53,356 nt of DNA, taken from an uncultured Ruminococcus sp. Lineage in GTDB: Bacteria > Bacillota > Clostridia > Oscillospirales > Ruminococcaceae. The stretch lies in assembly GCA_902787825.1 (NCBI GenBank), contig CADAHS010000013.1, positions 1 through 53,356 on the forward strand, given 5' to 3'. The translations under genes were made by a program, and so were the position numbers. Below are positions 1 through 8,501 of the stretch, in pieces. Each line of letters opens with the position of its first letter. Position 1 is the stretch's first letter. The notes under the pieces were generated by a model. It ran no database searches, had not been told where the DNA came from, and saw nothing but the letters and a program-made list of their open reading frames with translations.

Positions 1-79
1 TTTCTCGTAAAAAAAGGTGGCGGGTCAAGGGCGGCGCCCTTGTCGCTCTCCGCAGAGAGCGAAAGCCCCTTACATTGTG

Positions 80-314
80 CGCTCAGCATAGGGTGAATTC
101 AAAAATAGTCCGGTGGACTATTTTTGAAGAGGGGCATGCCCTGCAAGAGAGGGCTGCCCTTGCCCCGTGTAGAACTCTTTTTCCTCAAGCCATTATGGCT
201 TGACGTTCGAGCGTTGAACCTGAGCTTATTTAATATAGCCTCTTTAGGGGGCTTTCCGATCGCCCCCATACCCCTTCGGGTGCAAAACTATTAATTTGAT
301 AGTAATAGTTTAAT
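80..314 (+). repeat. Intergenic repeat, copy A (inverted partner at 53088-53323)
   Basis: This block is the near-exact reverse complement of the block at the far end of the window. It holds several hairpins: arms at 101-111/115-125, a palindrome around CAAGCCATTATGGCTTG near 186-202, and AAACTATTA/TAATAGTTT close to 285-311. I see no ORF of note. The first 79 bases also hold two small hairpins (26-42 and about 45-61) that may belong to the same element. It is most likely a dispersed structured intergenic repeat; a conserved RNA is an alternative. Confidence 0.8.
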
Positions 315-341
315 TTCTGATTTATGTTAAGGCAACAGAAA

Positions 342-382
342 CGCCATAGTACTTCTGACTGAATATCAGAAATACTATGGCG
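342..382 (-). terminator. Hairpin terminator downstream of the zinc-ribbon gene
   Basis: The arms 342-358 and 366-382 pair over 17 positions with one mismatch. Read on the minus strand, the hairpin follows the stop codon of the gene ending at 439 by about 57 nt and is followed by a short T-containing run. Confidence 0.6.
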
Positions 383-438
383 AAAAGCTTCTATATCAGC
401 AACGTACTTATGACTTACGGGTTTTTAGGTTCTGTTCA

Positions 439-1236
439 CTATTGTATATCGCTGTTCATCGTGATGTAGCTTACTGCTGATGTGCTGCTGTCGTCCTTGC
501 CCCAGATCTGATCTCTGAAAAGCCAGAACACGTCGATGAAGATGACCGCAAGGATCAGGATTATCAGAATGATCGGAACGATAAGCGACGAGCCGCCCTT
601 GCCCGGGGTAACGCCCGGCATATTCGGTGAAGCAGGATTTATGTAGTCGGGAGTATTGAATTGATCAGGCTGCTGAGGCTGAGCAAAGTTACCAAACTGC
701 TGGCTGGTCACCTGCGGCTGAGTGTAATAACCGCTTTGCTGGTAGCCCTGTGACTGCTGATCGTAGTAGCTGCCGGCGGGCTGAGTGTAGTTCTGCTGAT
801 AACCGCCTTGCGACTGACCGTAGTATCCGTTCTGAGCCATGTATCCCTGCTGTGTATAAGCATTATTTATAACCGGCTGTACCTCGTCCATGGTTGGTTG
901 GAGATCCTGCACGACCGGCTGGACCTCGTCCATAGTGAACTGAGTATCCTGCTGCATCACAGGCTCTGCTTGCTGCATGGTCGGCTGATATTCCTGCGCC
1001 GGAGTGGTTTCAAACTGTGCTGCTTCGACTGGCTGCGCATCAGCATACTGCGAATTATCTGCAAATTGTTTGTCAGGCTGCTGATAGTATTCCTGCGGCG
1101 GAATCTCGTCAGCTTGCTGCACCTGTGTCTCAGCTGTCAGCGGAGCCTGAGCGATGTTTGCTACGTTCTCCCCGCAGTCAAAACAATATATCGCATCATC
1201 CGGAAGCGATGCATTGCACTTTGGACAGTTTTTCAT
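439..1236 (-). CDS. Zinc-ribbon protein with Q/Y/P-rich linker and C-terminal membrane segment
   Basis: This is a 265-aa protein of unknown function. Residues 1-25 form a zinc ribbon (CPKC...CFDC). Residues 30 to about 205 are low-complexity, rich in Gln, Tyr and Pro, with a repeated TMDEVQPV unit that also shows as a DNA direct repeat near 870-950. Residues about 217-243 are one hydrophobic helix, and a short polar tail follows. The expected topology is a cytoplasmic ribbon and linker with a C-terminal anchor. It is the last gene of a minus-strand cluster with another zinc-ribbon membrane protein (1947-2579) and a lipoprotein. Such zinc_ribbon_2 proteins are common in Clostridia, but no role can be assigned. 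Confidence 0.8.
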   Translation of the reverse strand: MKNCPKCNASLPDDAIYCFDCGENVANIAQAPLTAETQVQQADEIPPQEYYQQPDKQFADNSQYADAQPVEAAQFETTPAQEYQPTMQQAEPVMQQDTQFTMDEVQPVVQDLQPTMDEVQPVINNAYTQQGYMAQNGYYGQSQGGYQQNYTQPAGSYYDQQSQGYQQSGYYTQPQVTSQQFGNFAQPQQPDQFNTPDYINPASPNMPGVTPGKGGSSLIVPIILIILILAVIFIDVFWLFRDQIWGKDDSSTSAVSYITMNSDIQ

Positions 1237-1290
1237 CTGTTGTCATGCTTGCTTGATCCAAACAAGCATTCCCTCCTTTTTGGTGGATTT

Positions 1291-1857
1291 TTAATCGCTG
1301 CTTTCTTTTGATCTGCTGCTGTCTTTGTCCGACACGCTGCTGTCACCTTCGCTTGTGTCAGCGCTGCCGAATCTGAAACGCTGGATAACATCGCTGTTTA
1401 TGTACCAGTTGTTGTCGATCAGCACTACGGTAAGCTTGCGTATGTCCGTACCCTTTGAGCTTGTGAAGCAGGCGTCGATCTGAAACGCTTTTTCAAAGTT
1501 ATCGTTTTTGGAGTAGTTCTTTTTGTATTCCTTTTGGAGCTTTTCACAGTCTGCGCTTGCAAGCTCTCTCTTGCCGATTATCTCGCAGCTCAGATCGTTT
1601 GCCTCGATTCCGCTTTTGTCAAGCAGATCGCTCACAGCGTCCTTACTTTTACTCTCGTCAGAACTGAGATATTTCTTTTTTGCAGGCGGGATAAAGCAGT
1701 TCAGAAAAGTTCTGCTGTCATTGTGATTTATGCTGTAACAAAGGTTGAAAACAGGTCTTTCGTGGTTAGCAGCCTCTTGTGTCTGGTCGCCGCAGCTGCA
1801 AAGTGTCAGTATACAGACTGTCATCACCAGAACGACGGCTTTGAGTAGCTTCTTCAT
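1291..1857 (-). CDS. Hypothetical lipoprotein
   Basis: The protein has 188 aa when started at the ATG at 1857, which has AGGTG about 8 nt upstream. A longer in-frame start at 1890 would put residues ahead of the signal peptide. Residues 1-21 are a lipoprotein signal (MKKLLKAVVLV... then LCSC) with the lipidated Cys at 22. The rest is a soluble domain of about 130 aa ending in a Ser/Asp-rich tail. I recognise no family. It lies between two zinc-ribbon membrane proteins on the same strand and may be co-transcribed with the gene at 439-1236 (gap of 54 nt). Confidence 0.75.
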   Translation of the reverse strand: MKKLLKAVVLVMTVCILTLCSCGDQTQEAANHERPVFNLCYSINHNDSRTFLNCFIPPAKKKYLSSDESKSKDAVSDLLDKSGIEANDLSCEIIGKRELASADCEKLQKEYKKNYSKNDNFEKAFQIDACFTSSKGTDIRKLTVVLIDNNWYINSDVIQRFRFGSADTSEGDSSVSDKDSSRSKESSD

Positions 1858-1898
1858 TTTACACACCTGCGCTTGTTGTGGGTTGGTCAAAAGTAAAC

Positions 1899-1929
1899 GG
1901 CATACCCGTTGATGTCGGGCGGGTATGCC
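1899..1929 (-). terminator. Hairpin after the zinc-ribbon gene 1947-2579
   Basis: The 10-bp perfect arms GGCATACCCG (1899-1908) and CGGGTATGCC (1920-1929) flank an 11-nt loop. Read on the minus strand, the hairpin lies 17 nt past the stop and is followed by GTTTACTTTTG. The T-tract is weak, so termination may be partial. Confidence 0.5.
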
Positions 1930-1946
1930 ATGTTTGTGTCACAATA

Positions 1947-2579
1947 TCAGAGGCTCGGAGCAGAGGTCATGAACCATTTGCCGTTTGCCTTGTAAACGTT
2001 GATAGTCTTTGTAACAACGTTGTCCTTCTTGCTGCCGGAGATCGAGAACTCGACCCTGAGCGTGTAAGCGTCATCATAAATGCCGAGTGTGCCGGACTTG
2101 CCGATGTTCACCTTTTCAACTACCTTATAGCTGATCTTGAAATCCTCACCGTACTTTGAGATCATGCTCGAAAGCCTGTTCTTGTAGGAAGAAGCAGCTG
2201 AGGATTCGCTCATTCCGCCGAGGATAGCAGTTGAGCCTGTGCCGTTGGTGACAGCCTCGGTGTAAGCCGAAACGTCCTGTTTTTCAAGACCCTTTATGTA
2301 ATTCTTGATAGGCTTTTCATATCCGCCGCCGACAAGTGCGATTATCAGCCAGATGATAAGTCCCACTGCAACTGCGCAGCAGGCAATGATAATACCCAGC
2401 TTGGCGTTCTTGCTCAATCCGGTCTTTGCAGCCGCACCGCCGCCGACTGCCGGCTGCTGGAATACAGGCTGATTGATCTGCTGAGGTGCAGCCTGATCTG
2501 TTGCAGGTGCTCCGCAGTTAGGGCAGAAAGTAGCGTTGTCCGCTAAAGTTGAACCACAATGTCCGCAAAATTTTGACAT
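1947..2579 (-). CDS. Zinc-ribbon membrane protein
   Basis: This is a 210-aa protein. Residues 1-25 form a zinc ribbon (CGHCG...CPNCG). A Gln/Pro linker follows, then one membrane helix at about 62-85 (GIIIACCAVAVGLIIWLIIAL). The C-terminal extracytoplasmic domain of about 120 aa has an NTF2-like or DUF-type appearance (a repeated pattern ending in GKWFMTSAPSL). The SD sequence GGAGG lies 8 nt before the ATG. A strong sigma-A promoter (2656-2684) reads into it, so it is the first gene of the cluster. The function is unknown. Confidence 0.8.
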   Translation of the reverse strand: MSKFCGHCGSTLADNATFCPNCGAPATDQAAPQQINQPVFQQPAVGGGAAAKTGLSKNAKLGIIIACCAVAVGLIIWLIIALVGGGYEKPIKNYIKGLEKQDVSAYTEAVTNGTGSTAILGGMSESSAASSYKNRLSSMISKYGEDFKISYKVVEKVNIGKSGTLGIYDDAYTLRVEFSISGSKKDNVVTKTINVYKANGKWFMTSAPSL

Positions 2580-2655
2580 GATAAAATCCTCCCGATAGTT
2601 CTCATTTTCATTCTCATTAGTTGCCGAATCGTTGTCGGTAACACTGATCTTAAAT

Positions 2656-2684
2656 ATTATAAACTACTCATTCACATTTGTCAA
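2656..2684 (-). promoter_or_regulatory. Sigma-A promoter for the zinc-ribbon cluster
   Basis: Read on the minus strand: TTGACA (2684-2679), a 17-nt spacer, then TATAAT (2661-2656), about 77 nt before the ATG at 2579. Confidence 0.8.
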
Positions 2685-2940
2685 GCATATTTACCACGCA
2701 GATAAACAGCTTTTTGCATTTTATTACGCACATTTTGTGAGCGTTGAGGAAAATCAGGAACGCTATGCCGTATACCATTATAAATATATATAAGACTAAC
2801 CACCGAATTTGGTGTTGTGAAAGCGTAAAGACACAATATATGGGACGACCGACTAAGAGGGCTAAACGCATTGTGCAGAATGCATAAAAAATATGAATGC
2901 AGTTGTGGAAAATTCTACACCGGAATTTAGCGCAAGACCC
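2685..2940. other. Non-coding spacer, nothing recognised
   Basis: This AT-rich spacer separates the divergent minus-strand cluster from the rpsJ promoter. The only ORF is a 67-aa minus-strand frame without an SD sequence. I see no tRNA, hairpin or repeat. Confidence 0.5.
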
Positions 2941-2969
2941 TTGAAATCACGGTACTTGTGGTGTATAAT
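2941..2969 (+). promoter_or_regulatory. Sigma-A promoter of the rpsJ leader
   Basis: TTGAAA (2941-2946), a 17-nt spacer and TATAAT (2964-2969) place the transcription start near 2976. That is about 580 nt before the rpsJ start codon. Confidence 0.85.
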
Positions 2970-2975
2970 GATACT

Positions 2976-3346
2976 TGCGTGACTGCACACGTTGATCCTG
3001 ATGTATATTCGGGATCCGCAAAATGTCTGATGTTCAGACCAAAAAGGTGCGTCCCGAAGGCTCGACGGGGTCTGAGGGATGAAAGCTCAGCCCGACGGGG
3101 AGGAGCGGCTTTGAAGGTCGGAAACAAAGGACACAACGATATGCGATGAAGCGAAAGGTTGCCGGCGGTGTGCCGGGTAATTTTCGTGGAGTATGTCCGA
3201 TTTCAAACCGGGCGACTGGAATACCGACACGGTATGTGCTTGTGCTTCTTGCGATGGCGGAGGTAACTCTGCTTTGGCGTAAGTATGTACGGCTGAGTGT
3301 CTGCTATCTGACGTCCGAGCCTTGTAAAAAGGTTTCGGAGTTTTTT
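2976..3346 (+). ncRNA. Structured transcript of about 370 nt, promoter to terminator, upstream of rpsJ
   Basis: The block begins at the promoter at 2941 and ends at a terminator-like hairpin: CCGA..CCTT (3313-3321) pairs with AAGG..TCGG, followed by six Ts near 3346. Between them are several short hairpins: 2994-2998/3012-3016, 3025-3030/3034-3039, the CTGAG/CTCAG stem at 3072-3090 extended by GGG/CCC, CCGGC/GCCGG at 3162-3176, and ATACCG/CGGTAT at 3221-3235. No frame carries an SD sequence and a plausible protein. It is either a regulatory leader of the S10 operon with an attenuator or a separate small RNA. It lacks the hallmark sequences of RNase P RNA, tmRNA and SRP RNA. Confidence 0.55.
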
Positions 3347-3558
3347 GTGAGACGGCAGGGAACACACGGCAGAGTGTAATTTTGTAATAGGGCAAAAGCG
3401 GTGTTTCGGAAAGGTCTTGGGGCAAAACCTGTCAATTGCGTTTGCAATTAACAGGGCAAAGGCAAAGAGTTGATGGTAAACGCAATTGACTCAGGCTTTG
3501 CTTAAAAACAGGACCTTGCCCCCTATCAATTTTTTAAATTTTAAGGAGGCGATCATAA
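3347..3558 (+). promoter_or_regulatory. Distal part of the rpsJ leader with nested hairpins
   Basis: A hairpin at 3428-3455 has arms CCTGT/ACAGG enclosing AATTGC/GCAATT. A wider pairing joins GGGGCAA near 3420 to TTGCCCC near 3515, followed by a run of Ts about 10 nt later and then the rpsJ SD. The arrangement looks like a second attenuator or an SD-accessibility switch. I see no second promoter here. Confidence 0.45.
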
Positions 3559-3873
3559 GTGGCAGTCAATGAGAAGATCAGAATCAAGATCAAGGGTTAT
3601 GAACACGCTGTAGTAGATGCAGCAGCAACAAAGATCGTGGAGGCTGTAAAGCGTTCGGGCGCACAGGTATCGGGTCCTATCCCGCTTCCTACGGATAAGG
3701 AGATCATCACTATCCTTCGTGCGGTACACAAGTACAAGGACAGCCGTGAGCAGTTCGAGATGAGAACTCACAAAAGACTTATTGTTGTTATCAGACCCAC
3801 AAAGGAAACAGTAGCTTCCCTTGAAAGTCTTGAAATTCCTGCCGGCGTAAACATCGTTATGGAGACCAAGTAG
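3559..3873 (+). CDS. rpsJ: 30S ribosomal protein uS10
   Basis: The protein has 104 aa and is full length. It starts at GTG 3559, nine nucleotides after AAGGAGG. It is a 30S head protein and also, as NusE, the NusB partner in rRNA antitermination. The family signature lies around residues 30-60 (GPIPLPTDK, then [19 protein letters not shown]). It is the first gene of the S10 operon, behind the long leader. The 89-nt gap to rplC contains a hairpin. Confidence 0.98.
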   Translation: MAVNEKIRIKIKGYEHAVVDAAATKIVEAVKRSGAQVSGPIPLPTDKEIITILRAVHKYKDSREQFEMRTHKRLIVVIRPTKETVASLESLEIPAGVNIVMETK

Positions 3874-3882
3874 TTTCCAAAG

Positions 3883-3900
3883 GAGATCACAGGTGATCTC
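3883..3900 (+). promoter_or_regulatory. Hairpin between rpsJ and rplC
   Basis: GAGATCAC/GTGATCTC is a perfect inverted repeat separated by only AG, so the real RNA loop is probably CAGG. It overlaps an SD-like AAGGAG that leads to no ORF. It may be a processing or stability element. Confidence 0.4.
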
Positions 3901-3962
3901 AAAACACAATGTTACCCGGGTCATGTTGGGAAACCAACCAATAACCAAAGGAGGAAAAAATC

Positions 3963-4598
3963 ATGGAAAAAGGAATCATCGGTAAGAAGATCGGTATGAC
4001 ACAGATCTTCGATGAAGCAGGAAAGGTCATTCCTGTAACAGTAGTTGAAGCCGGTCCTTGCGTAGTAGTACAGAAGAAGACCGTTGAAAATGACGGCTAC
4101 GAGGCAGTACAGCTGGGCTACGGCGACATCAGAGCCAAGAGAGTGAACAAGCCTCTTCAGGGTCACTTCAAGAAGGCAGACGTTGCTATGAAGAGAACCC
4201 TCAAGGAGTTCAGACTTGCTGATTGTTCAGCACTCAACGTAGGCGATATCGTTAAGGCAGACACATTTGCAGCAGGCGACATCGTAGACGTAAGCGGCAC
4301 AAGCAAGGGTCACGGTTTTTCAGGAACCATCAAGCGTCACAACGGTCACAGACTCAAGGAGACACACGGTTCAGGTCCTGTACACAGACATGCAGGTTCC
4401 TATGGTGCTTGCTCGGATCCTTCAAGGATCTATAAGGGCAAGAAGATGCCTGGTCAGTACGGTAACGTAAAGGTAACTGTACAGAACCTTGAGATCGTAA
4501 AGGTAGACGCTGAAAATAATCTTATCGCTATCAAGGGCGCTATCCCGGGTCCTAAGAACGGAACCGTTACGATAGTTGACTGCGTTAAGAAGGCTTAG
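3963..4598 (+). CDS. rplC: 50S ribosomal protein uL3
   Basis: The 211-aa protein binds 23S rRNA near the peptidyl-transferase centre and is an early assembly protein. The conserved core loop is clear at residues about 118-165 ([19 protein letters not shown], then [16 protein letters not shown] and GKKMPGQ). An SD of AAAGGAGG precedes the ATG. Its TAG stop sits in front of the rplD ribosome-binding site. Confidence 0.98.
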   Translation: MEKGIIGKKIGMTQIFDEAGKVIPVTVVEAGPCVVVQKKTVENDGYEAVQLGYGDIRAKRVNKPLQGHFKKADVAMKRTLKEFRLADCSALNVGDIVKADTFAAGDIVDVSGTSKGHGFSGTIKRHNGHRLKETHGSGPVHRHAGSYGACSDPSRIYKGKKMPGQYGNVKVTVQNLEIVKVDAENNLIAIKGAIPGPKNGTVTIVDCVKKA

Positions 4599-4615
4599 TG
4601 GAAGGAGGAATGGAT

Positions 4616-5239
4616 ATGTCACAGATCGCAGTATTTGATATGGCAGGTAAAAAAGTTACCGACACTGAGCTGAACGATGAAATATTCGGAATAAAGCCAA
4701 ACAAGGCAATCCTTCACGCAATGGTAGTCAACTACCTTGCAAATCAGAGACAGGGCACACAGTCCACACTTACCAGAACAGAGGTAAGCGGCGGCGGAAG
4801 AAAGCCTTGGAGACAGAAGGGAACAGGTCATGCAAGACAGGGATCCATCAGAGCTCCGCAGTGGGTTCACGGTGGTATCGCACTCGGACCTAAGCCAAGA
4901 GATTACAGCTATTCGCTCAACAAGAAGGAAAAGAGACTTGGAATGAAGTCTGCACTTTCGGTTAAGGTCGCTGACTCTAATATGGTAGTTGTAGACAGCA
5001 TCAAGACAGAGGAGTTCAAGACAAAGACAATGGTCGAGATGCTCAAGGCTCTCAATGTACAGGGCAAGGCTCTTATCGTAACAGCCGATGCAGATGCTAA
5101 GGTAGTAAAGAGCGTCAGCAACATCCCCGGCGTTAAGACAGCAACCGTAAACACACTTTGCGTTTATGACATTCTGAACTACGATAAATTCATCGTTTCC
5201 TCAGATGCTGTAAAGAAGATCGAGGAGGTTTATGCATAA
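4616..5239 (+). CDS. rplD: 50S ribosomal protein uL4
   Basis: I place the start at ATG 4616 (207 aa), seven nucleotides after GGAGG. In-frame GTG 4598 and ATG 4610 lie before, or immediately after, that SD. The loop that lines the exit tunnel is visible (RTEVSGGGRKPWRQKGTGHAR at about residues 42-62). In E. coli uL4 is the repressor and attenuation factor of this operon, which makes it a candidate ligand for the rpsJ leader; that is inference. Its stop overlaps the rplW start by one base. Confidence 0.97.
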   Translation: MSQIAVFDMAGKKVTDTELNDEIFGIKPNKAILHAMVVNYLANQRQGTQSTLTRTEVSGGGRKPWRQKGTGHARQGSIRAPQWVHGGIALGPKPRDYSYSLNKKEKRLGMKSALSVKVADSNMVVVDSIKTEEFKTKTMVEMLKALNVQGKALIVTADADAKVVKSVSNIPGVKTATVNTLCVYDILNYDKFIVSSDAVKKIEEVYA

Positions 5240-5529
5240 TGAAAACTGCTCAGGATATTATAATCAAGCCTGTCATCACAGAAGATGCGATGGACAGACT
5301 CCACAATAATGTATATACATTCAAGGTGGCTAAGGACGCTAATAAGATCGAGATCGCAAAGGCTGTTGAAGAGCTTTTCGATGTAAAGGTCGCAAGCGTC
5401 AATACAATGATCGTTAAGGGCAAGGAAAAGAGAATGGGTAGATTTACCGGATACCGTGCCGACTGGAAAAAGGCGATCGTTACTCTTGACGGCGAAAAGA
5501 CAATCGAGTTCTTCGAGGGTATGTATTAA
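5239..5529 (+). CDS. rplW: 50S ribosomal protein uL23
   Basis: The 96-aa protein lies at the tunnel exit and docks trigger factor and SRP. The sequence shows the usual start (DIIIKPVITEDAMDRL) and the internal KGKEKRMGRFTGYRADWKKA segment. The start ATG at 5239 overlaps the rplD stop (TAATG), implying translational coupling. An unusual 207-nt non-coding stretch follows before rplB. Confidence 0.97.
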   Translation: MKTAQDIIIKPVITEDAMDRLHNNVYTFKVAKDANKIEIAKAVEELFDVKVASVNTMIVKGKEKRMGRFTGYRADWKKAIVTLDGEKTIEFFEGMY

Positions 5530-5736
5530 TACCGACCGTCACAAAAGAGGTGCGGCGTAAGCCGTATTCGGACCTTGCATAAGCGACAGACCGATGCAGT
5601 GCAAGGGTGACCTGCGAGGCAGCGAGGGCTGCTGGTCTGAAAAGACCGGTTTTCACCGCAGGCGTAAGTATGGAAGGGTGCTTGGCATTAGTGCTTTGCC
5701 CTTTTCGCAAAACTCAGATTAAGGAGTGAATTTATA
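5530..5736 (+). ncRNA. Structured RNA element between rplW and rplB
   Basis: These 207 nt carry no ORF and fold readily. CCTTGCA (near 5573) pairs with TGCAAGG (near 5600). CCTGCG (from about 5610) pairs with CGCAGG (to about 5662), closing a junction with GGCAGC/GCTGCT and a GGTCT-GAAA-AGACC hairpin. The last hairpin, GAAGGG...CCCTTTTC (about 5672-5706), looks like a weak terminator just before the rplB SD. It contains GGCGTAAGTATG (5661-5672), also found in the rpsJ leader. I infer a cis-regulatory leader for the rplB-onward part of the operon. Confidence 0.6.
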
Positions 5737-6570
5737 ATGGCAATAAAGAGCTACAAGCCTACGACAAACGGCCGTCGTGGTATGACCGTTACCGATTACT
5801 CGGGCCTGTCAAAGGTTGCTCCATGTAAATCTCTGCTTGAGCCTATCAAGGAGCATTCAGGCAGAAACAGCTACGGTAGGATCACAGTTCGTCACAGAGG
5901 CGGAAGAGTGAGAAGAAAATACCGTGTTATTGATTTCAAGAGAAACAAACTCAATATGAACGCTCAGGTTCTTACAATAGAGTATGATCCTAACCGTTCA
6001 GCATTCATCGCACTCGTTGAGTATGAGGACGGAGAGAAGAGATACATCATCGCTCCGAACGGACTCAAGGTAGGCGATACCATAAGAGCAGGTGCAGATG
6101 CCGATATCAAGCCGGGCAACGCACTCGCACTCGTGAACATCCCAGTGGGTACATTTATCCACAACATCGAGCTTTACCCGGGAAAAGGCGCACAGCTCGT
6201 TCGTTCAGCAGGAAACATGGCTCAGCTTATGGGTAAGGAAGATGCATATGCACTTGTCAGACTCCCATCAGGCGAGATGAGAAAGATCCCCATCAACTGC
6301 ATGGCTACTGTCGGACAGGTAGGAAACATCGACCATGAGAACGTGAACATCGGTAAAGCCGGAAGAAAGCGTTACATGGGCTGGAGACCGACAGTCCGCG
6401 GTTCAGTAATGAACCCATGCGATCACCCGCACGGTGGTGGTGAGGGTAGAGCACCTGTTGGTCGTCCGTCACCTGTTACCCCTTGGGGCAAGCCGACAAT
6501 GGGCTACAAGACTCGTGCAAAACATCATCGCTCCGATAAGTTTATCGTAAAGCGTAGAAACGGTAAGTAA
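5737..6570 (+). CDS. rplB: 50S ribosomal protein uL2
   Basis: The 277-aa protein is essential for subunit association and peptidyl transfer. The C-terminal [22 protein letters not shown] segment that reaches toward the catalytic centre is intact, as is the N-terminal RNA-binding domain ([14 protein letters not shown]). The start ATG follows AAGGAG at a 10-nt spacing, directly downstream of the structured element at 5530-5736. Confidence 0.98.
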   Translation: MAIKSYKPTTNGRRGMTVTDYSGLSKVAPCKSLLEPIKEHSGRNSYGRITVRHRGGRVRRKYRVIDFKRNKLNMNAQVLTIEYDPNRSAFIALVEYEDGEKRYIIAPNGLKVGDTIRAGADADIKPGNALALVNIPVGTFIHNIELYPGKGAQLVRSAGNMAQLMGKEDAYALVRLPSGEMRKIPINCMATVGQVGNIDHENVNIGKAGRKRYMGWRPTVRGSVMNPCDHPHGGGEGRAPVGRPSPVTPWGKPTMGYKTRAKHHRSDKFIVKRRNGK

Positions 6571-6592
6571 TCTGAAAGGAGGACGATGATAA

Positions 6593-6874
6593 ATGAGCAG
6601 AAGCGTAAAGAAAGGACCATACGTACAGCCGGTCCTTCTCAAGAGAGTCAAGGCAATGAACGAAGCAGGCGAGAAGAAGGTGCTCAAGACATGGAGCAGA
6701 GCTTCAACGATCTTCCCTGATTTCGTAGGTCATACATTCGCAGTGCACGACGGACGCAAGCACGTCCCCGTATATGTAACTGAGGATATGGTAGGTCATA
6801 AGCTGGGTGAGTTCGCACCGACAAGAACATTTAAGGGTCACGCAGGATCGAAGACCTCAAATAGCGGTAAGTAG
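6593..6874 (+). CDS. rpsS: 30S ribosomal protein uS19
   Basis: The 93-aa protein sits in the 30S head and complexes with uS13. It shows the family start [11 protein letters not shown] and the [16 protein letters not shown] signature near residues 65-80. Strong SD; 22 nt after rplB. Confidence 0.98.
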   Translation: MSRSVKKGPYVQPVLLKRVKAMNEAGEKKVLKTWSRASTIFPDFVGHTFAVHDGRKHVPVYVTEDMVGHKLGEFAPTRTFKGHAGSKTSNSGK

Positions 6875-6894
6875 TGCGAAAAGGAGGAAAACAC

Positions 6895-7230
6895 ATGGAA
6901 GCAAAAGCAATTCTGAGAAATGCTCGTATTGCTCCTCGTAAGGTACAGATCGTACTGGATCTTATCAGAGGAAAAGATTTAGATGTTGCAATGGCAACAG
7001 TAAAGCATACACCAAAGGCTGCAAGTGAATATCTGGAAAAGCTTCTCAAGTCCGCCGCTCACAACGCAGAGAACAATCATAACATGGACAAGAACAGTCT
7101 TTATGTAAGTGAGTGTTATGTTTGTCCGGGACCGATCATGAAGAGAATTATGCCAAGAGCACAGGGCAGAGCCTTTAGGATCCTGAAGAGAACTTCACAT
7201 ATAACAGTGGTTCTCAAGGAAAAGGAATAA
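6895..7230 (+). CDS. rplV: 50S ribosomal protein uL22
   Basis: The 111-aa protein lines the exit tunnel; the beta-hairpin region ends in [20 protein letters not shown] start it at ATG 6895 ([16 protein letters not shown]), which follows AAGGAGG by 7 nt. An upstream in-frame ATG at 6874 would include the SD as codons and is unlikely. Confidence 0.97.
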   Translation: MEAKAILRNARIAPRKVQIVLDLIRGKDLDVAMATVKHTPKAASEYLEKLLKSAAHNAENNHNMDKNSLYVSECYVCPGPIMKRIMPRAQGRAFRILKRTSHITVVLKEKE

Positions 7231-7248
7231 GCTAAGAGGAGGTAAACT

Positions 7249-8070
7249 ATGGGACAGAAAGTTAATCCGCACGGACTTCGTGTGGGTATCATCAAGAATT
7301 GGGATTCCCGCTGGTTTGCAGATAAGAGCACCTTTGGCGATACGCTCGTAGAGGACTTCAACATTCGTAAGTTCGTAATGAAAGAGCTTAACAGAAGATC
7401 AAAGAATCCTAACGATAAGTGCGTATACGCAGGTGTTCCGAAGGTAGAGATCGAAAGATTTGCAGATAAAGACGGCAGTTCAAAGGTTAAGGTGCACATT
7501 CATTGTGCAAAGCCCGGACTCGTTATCGGCAGAGGCGGCGCAGAGATCGAAAAGCTTCGTGCAAACGTTGAAAAAATGATCGGCAAGAGCGTTGCCGTAA
7601 ATATCGTAGAGGTAAGAAACCCTGATCTGAACGCACAGCTGGTAGCTGAGAAGATAGCTCACGATCTGGAGGACAGAATCTCATACAGAAGAGCTATGAA
7701 GCAGTCCATCGGCAGAGCAATGAAGCTTGGTGCAAAGGGAATCAAGACAACAGTATCAGGCAGACTTGCAGGCGCTGAGATCGCAAGAAGTGAGAGCTAC
7801 CACGAGGGTACTATCCCGCTTCAGACAATAAGAGCAGATATCGACTACGGTTTCGCAGAGGCTCTTACCACATACGGTAAGCTCGGCGTAAAGGTCTGGA
7901 TCTACAGAGGAGAAGTCCTCAAGGGCGAAGCAGCTCCTTCAGACAGAAGAGATTCTTCTGATGGCAGAAACGACAGAAGACGTAAGGCTCGCCAGAACGA
8001 TAAGGCTAAGGATAACCGCAGAGAGTTCAATAAGGCTCGTGAGATGAAAAGAGAAGGAGGTAACAACTAA
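7249..8070 (+). CDS. rpsC: 30S ribosomal protein uS3
   Basis: The protein has 273 aa. The KH domain with [14 protein letters not shown] lies near residues 90-105, and the S3 C-terminal domain follows ([22 protein letters not shown]). It contributes to the mRNA entry tunnel and helicase function. The last 45 or so residues are an Arg/Lys/Asp-rich tail, longer than in the roughly 220-aa Bacillus protein. The stop overlaps the rplP ATG by one base. Confidence 0.97.
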   Translation: MGQKVNPHGLRVGIIKNWDSRWFADKSTFGDTLVEDFNIRKFVMKELNRRSKNPNDKCVYAGVPKVEIERFADKDGSSKVKVHIHCAKPGLVIGRGGAEIEKLRANVEKMIGKSVAVNIVEVRNPDLNAQLVAEKIAHDLEDRISYRRAMKQSIGRAMKLGAKGIKTTVSGRLAGAEIARSESYHEGTIPLQTIRADIDYGFAEALTTYGKLGVKVWIYRGEVLKGEAAPSDRRDSSDGRNDRRRKARQNDKAKDNRREFNKAREMKREGGNN

Positions 8071-8501
8071 TGCTGCTTCCAAAGAGAGTAAAGTACAGAA
8101 AACAGCACCGTGGTCGTATGACCGGTAAGGCAATGAGAGGCAATAAAGTCTCTAACGGTGAGTATGGTCTTCAGGCACTTCAGCCTGCATGGATCACATC
8201 AAACCAGATAGAAGCTGCCCGTATCGCAATGACAAGATATATCAAGCGTGGCGGACAGGTATGGATCAAGCTGTTCCCTGATAAGCCGGCAACAAGAAAG
8301 CCGCTCGGAACCCGAATGGGTAAAGGTAAGGGAGCACCGGATTACTGGGTAGCAGTAGTTAAGCCGGGCAGGGTAATGTTCGAGATCGCCGGCGTTAGCG
8401 AAGAGGCTGCAAGAGAAGCTATGCGTCTTGCAATGCACAAGCTGCCGATCAAATGTAAGTTTATAACCAGAGAAACTCAAGAAACGGGTGGTGAGCAGTA
8501 A
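8070..8501 (+). CDS. rplP: 50S ribosomal protein uL16
   Basis: The 143-aa protein helps position A-site tRNA. It shows [19 protein letters not shown] at the start and [19 protein letters not shown] at about residues 80-98. It is coupled to rpsC and rpmC by one-base overlaps (8070 and 8501). Confidence 0.98.
   Translation: MLLPKRVKYRKQHRGRMTGKAMRGNKVSNGEYGLQALQPAWITSNQIEAARIAMTRYIKRGGQVWIKLFPDKPATRKPLGTRMGKGKGAPDYWVAVVKPGRVMFEIAGVSEEAAREAMRLAMHKLPIKCKFITRETQETGGEQ

Noticed and set aside
2976-3346. RNase P RNA, tmRNA or SRP RNA
   Set aside because: The length would suit the first two, but I find none of the conserved core sequences of these RNAs.
2927-3425. Short ORFs on both strands upstream of rpsJ
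   Set aside because: They overlap the hairpin-rich leader, lack SD sequences and show no protein-like composition.
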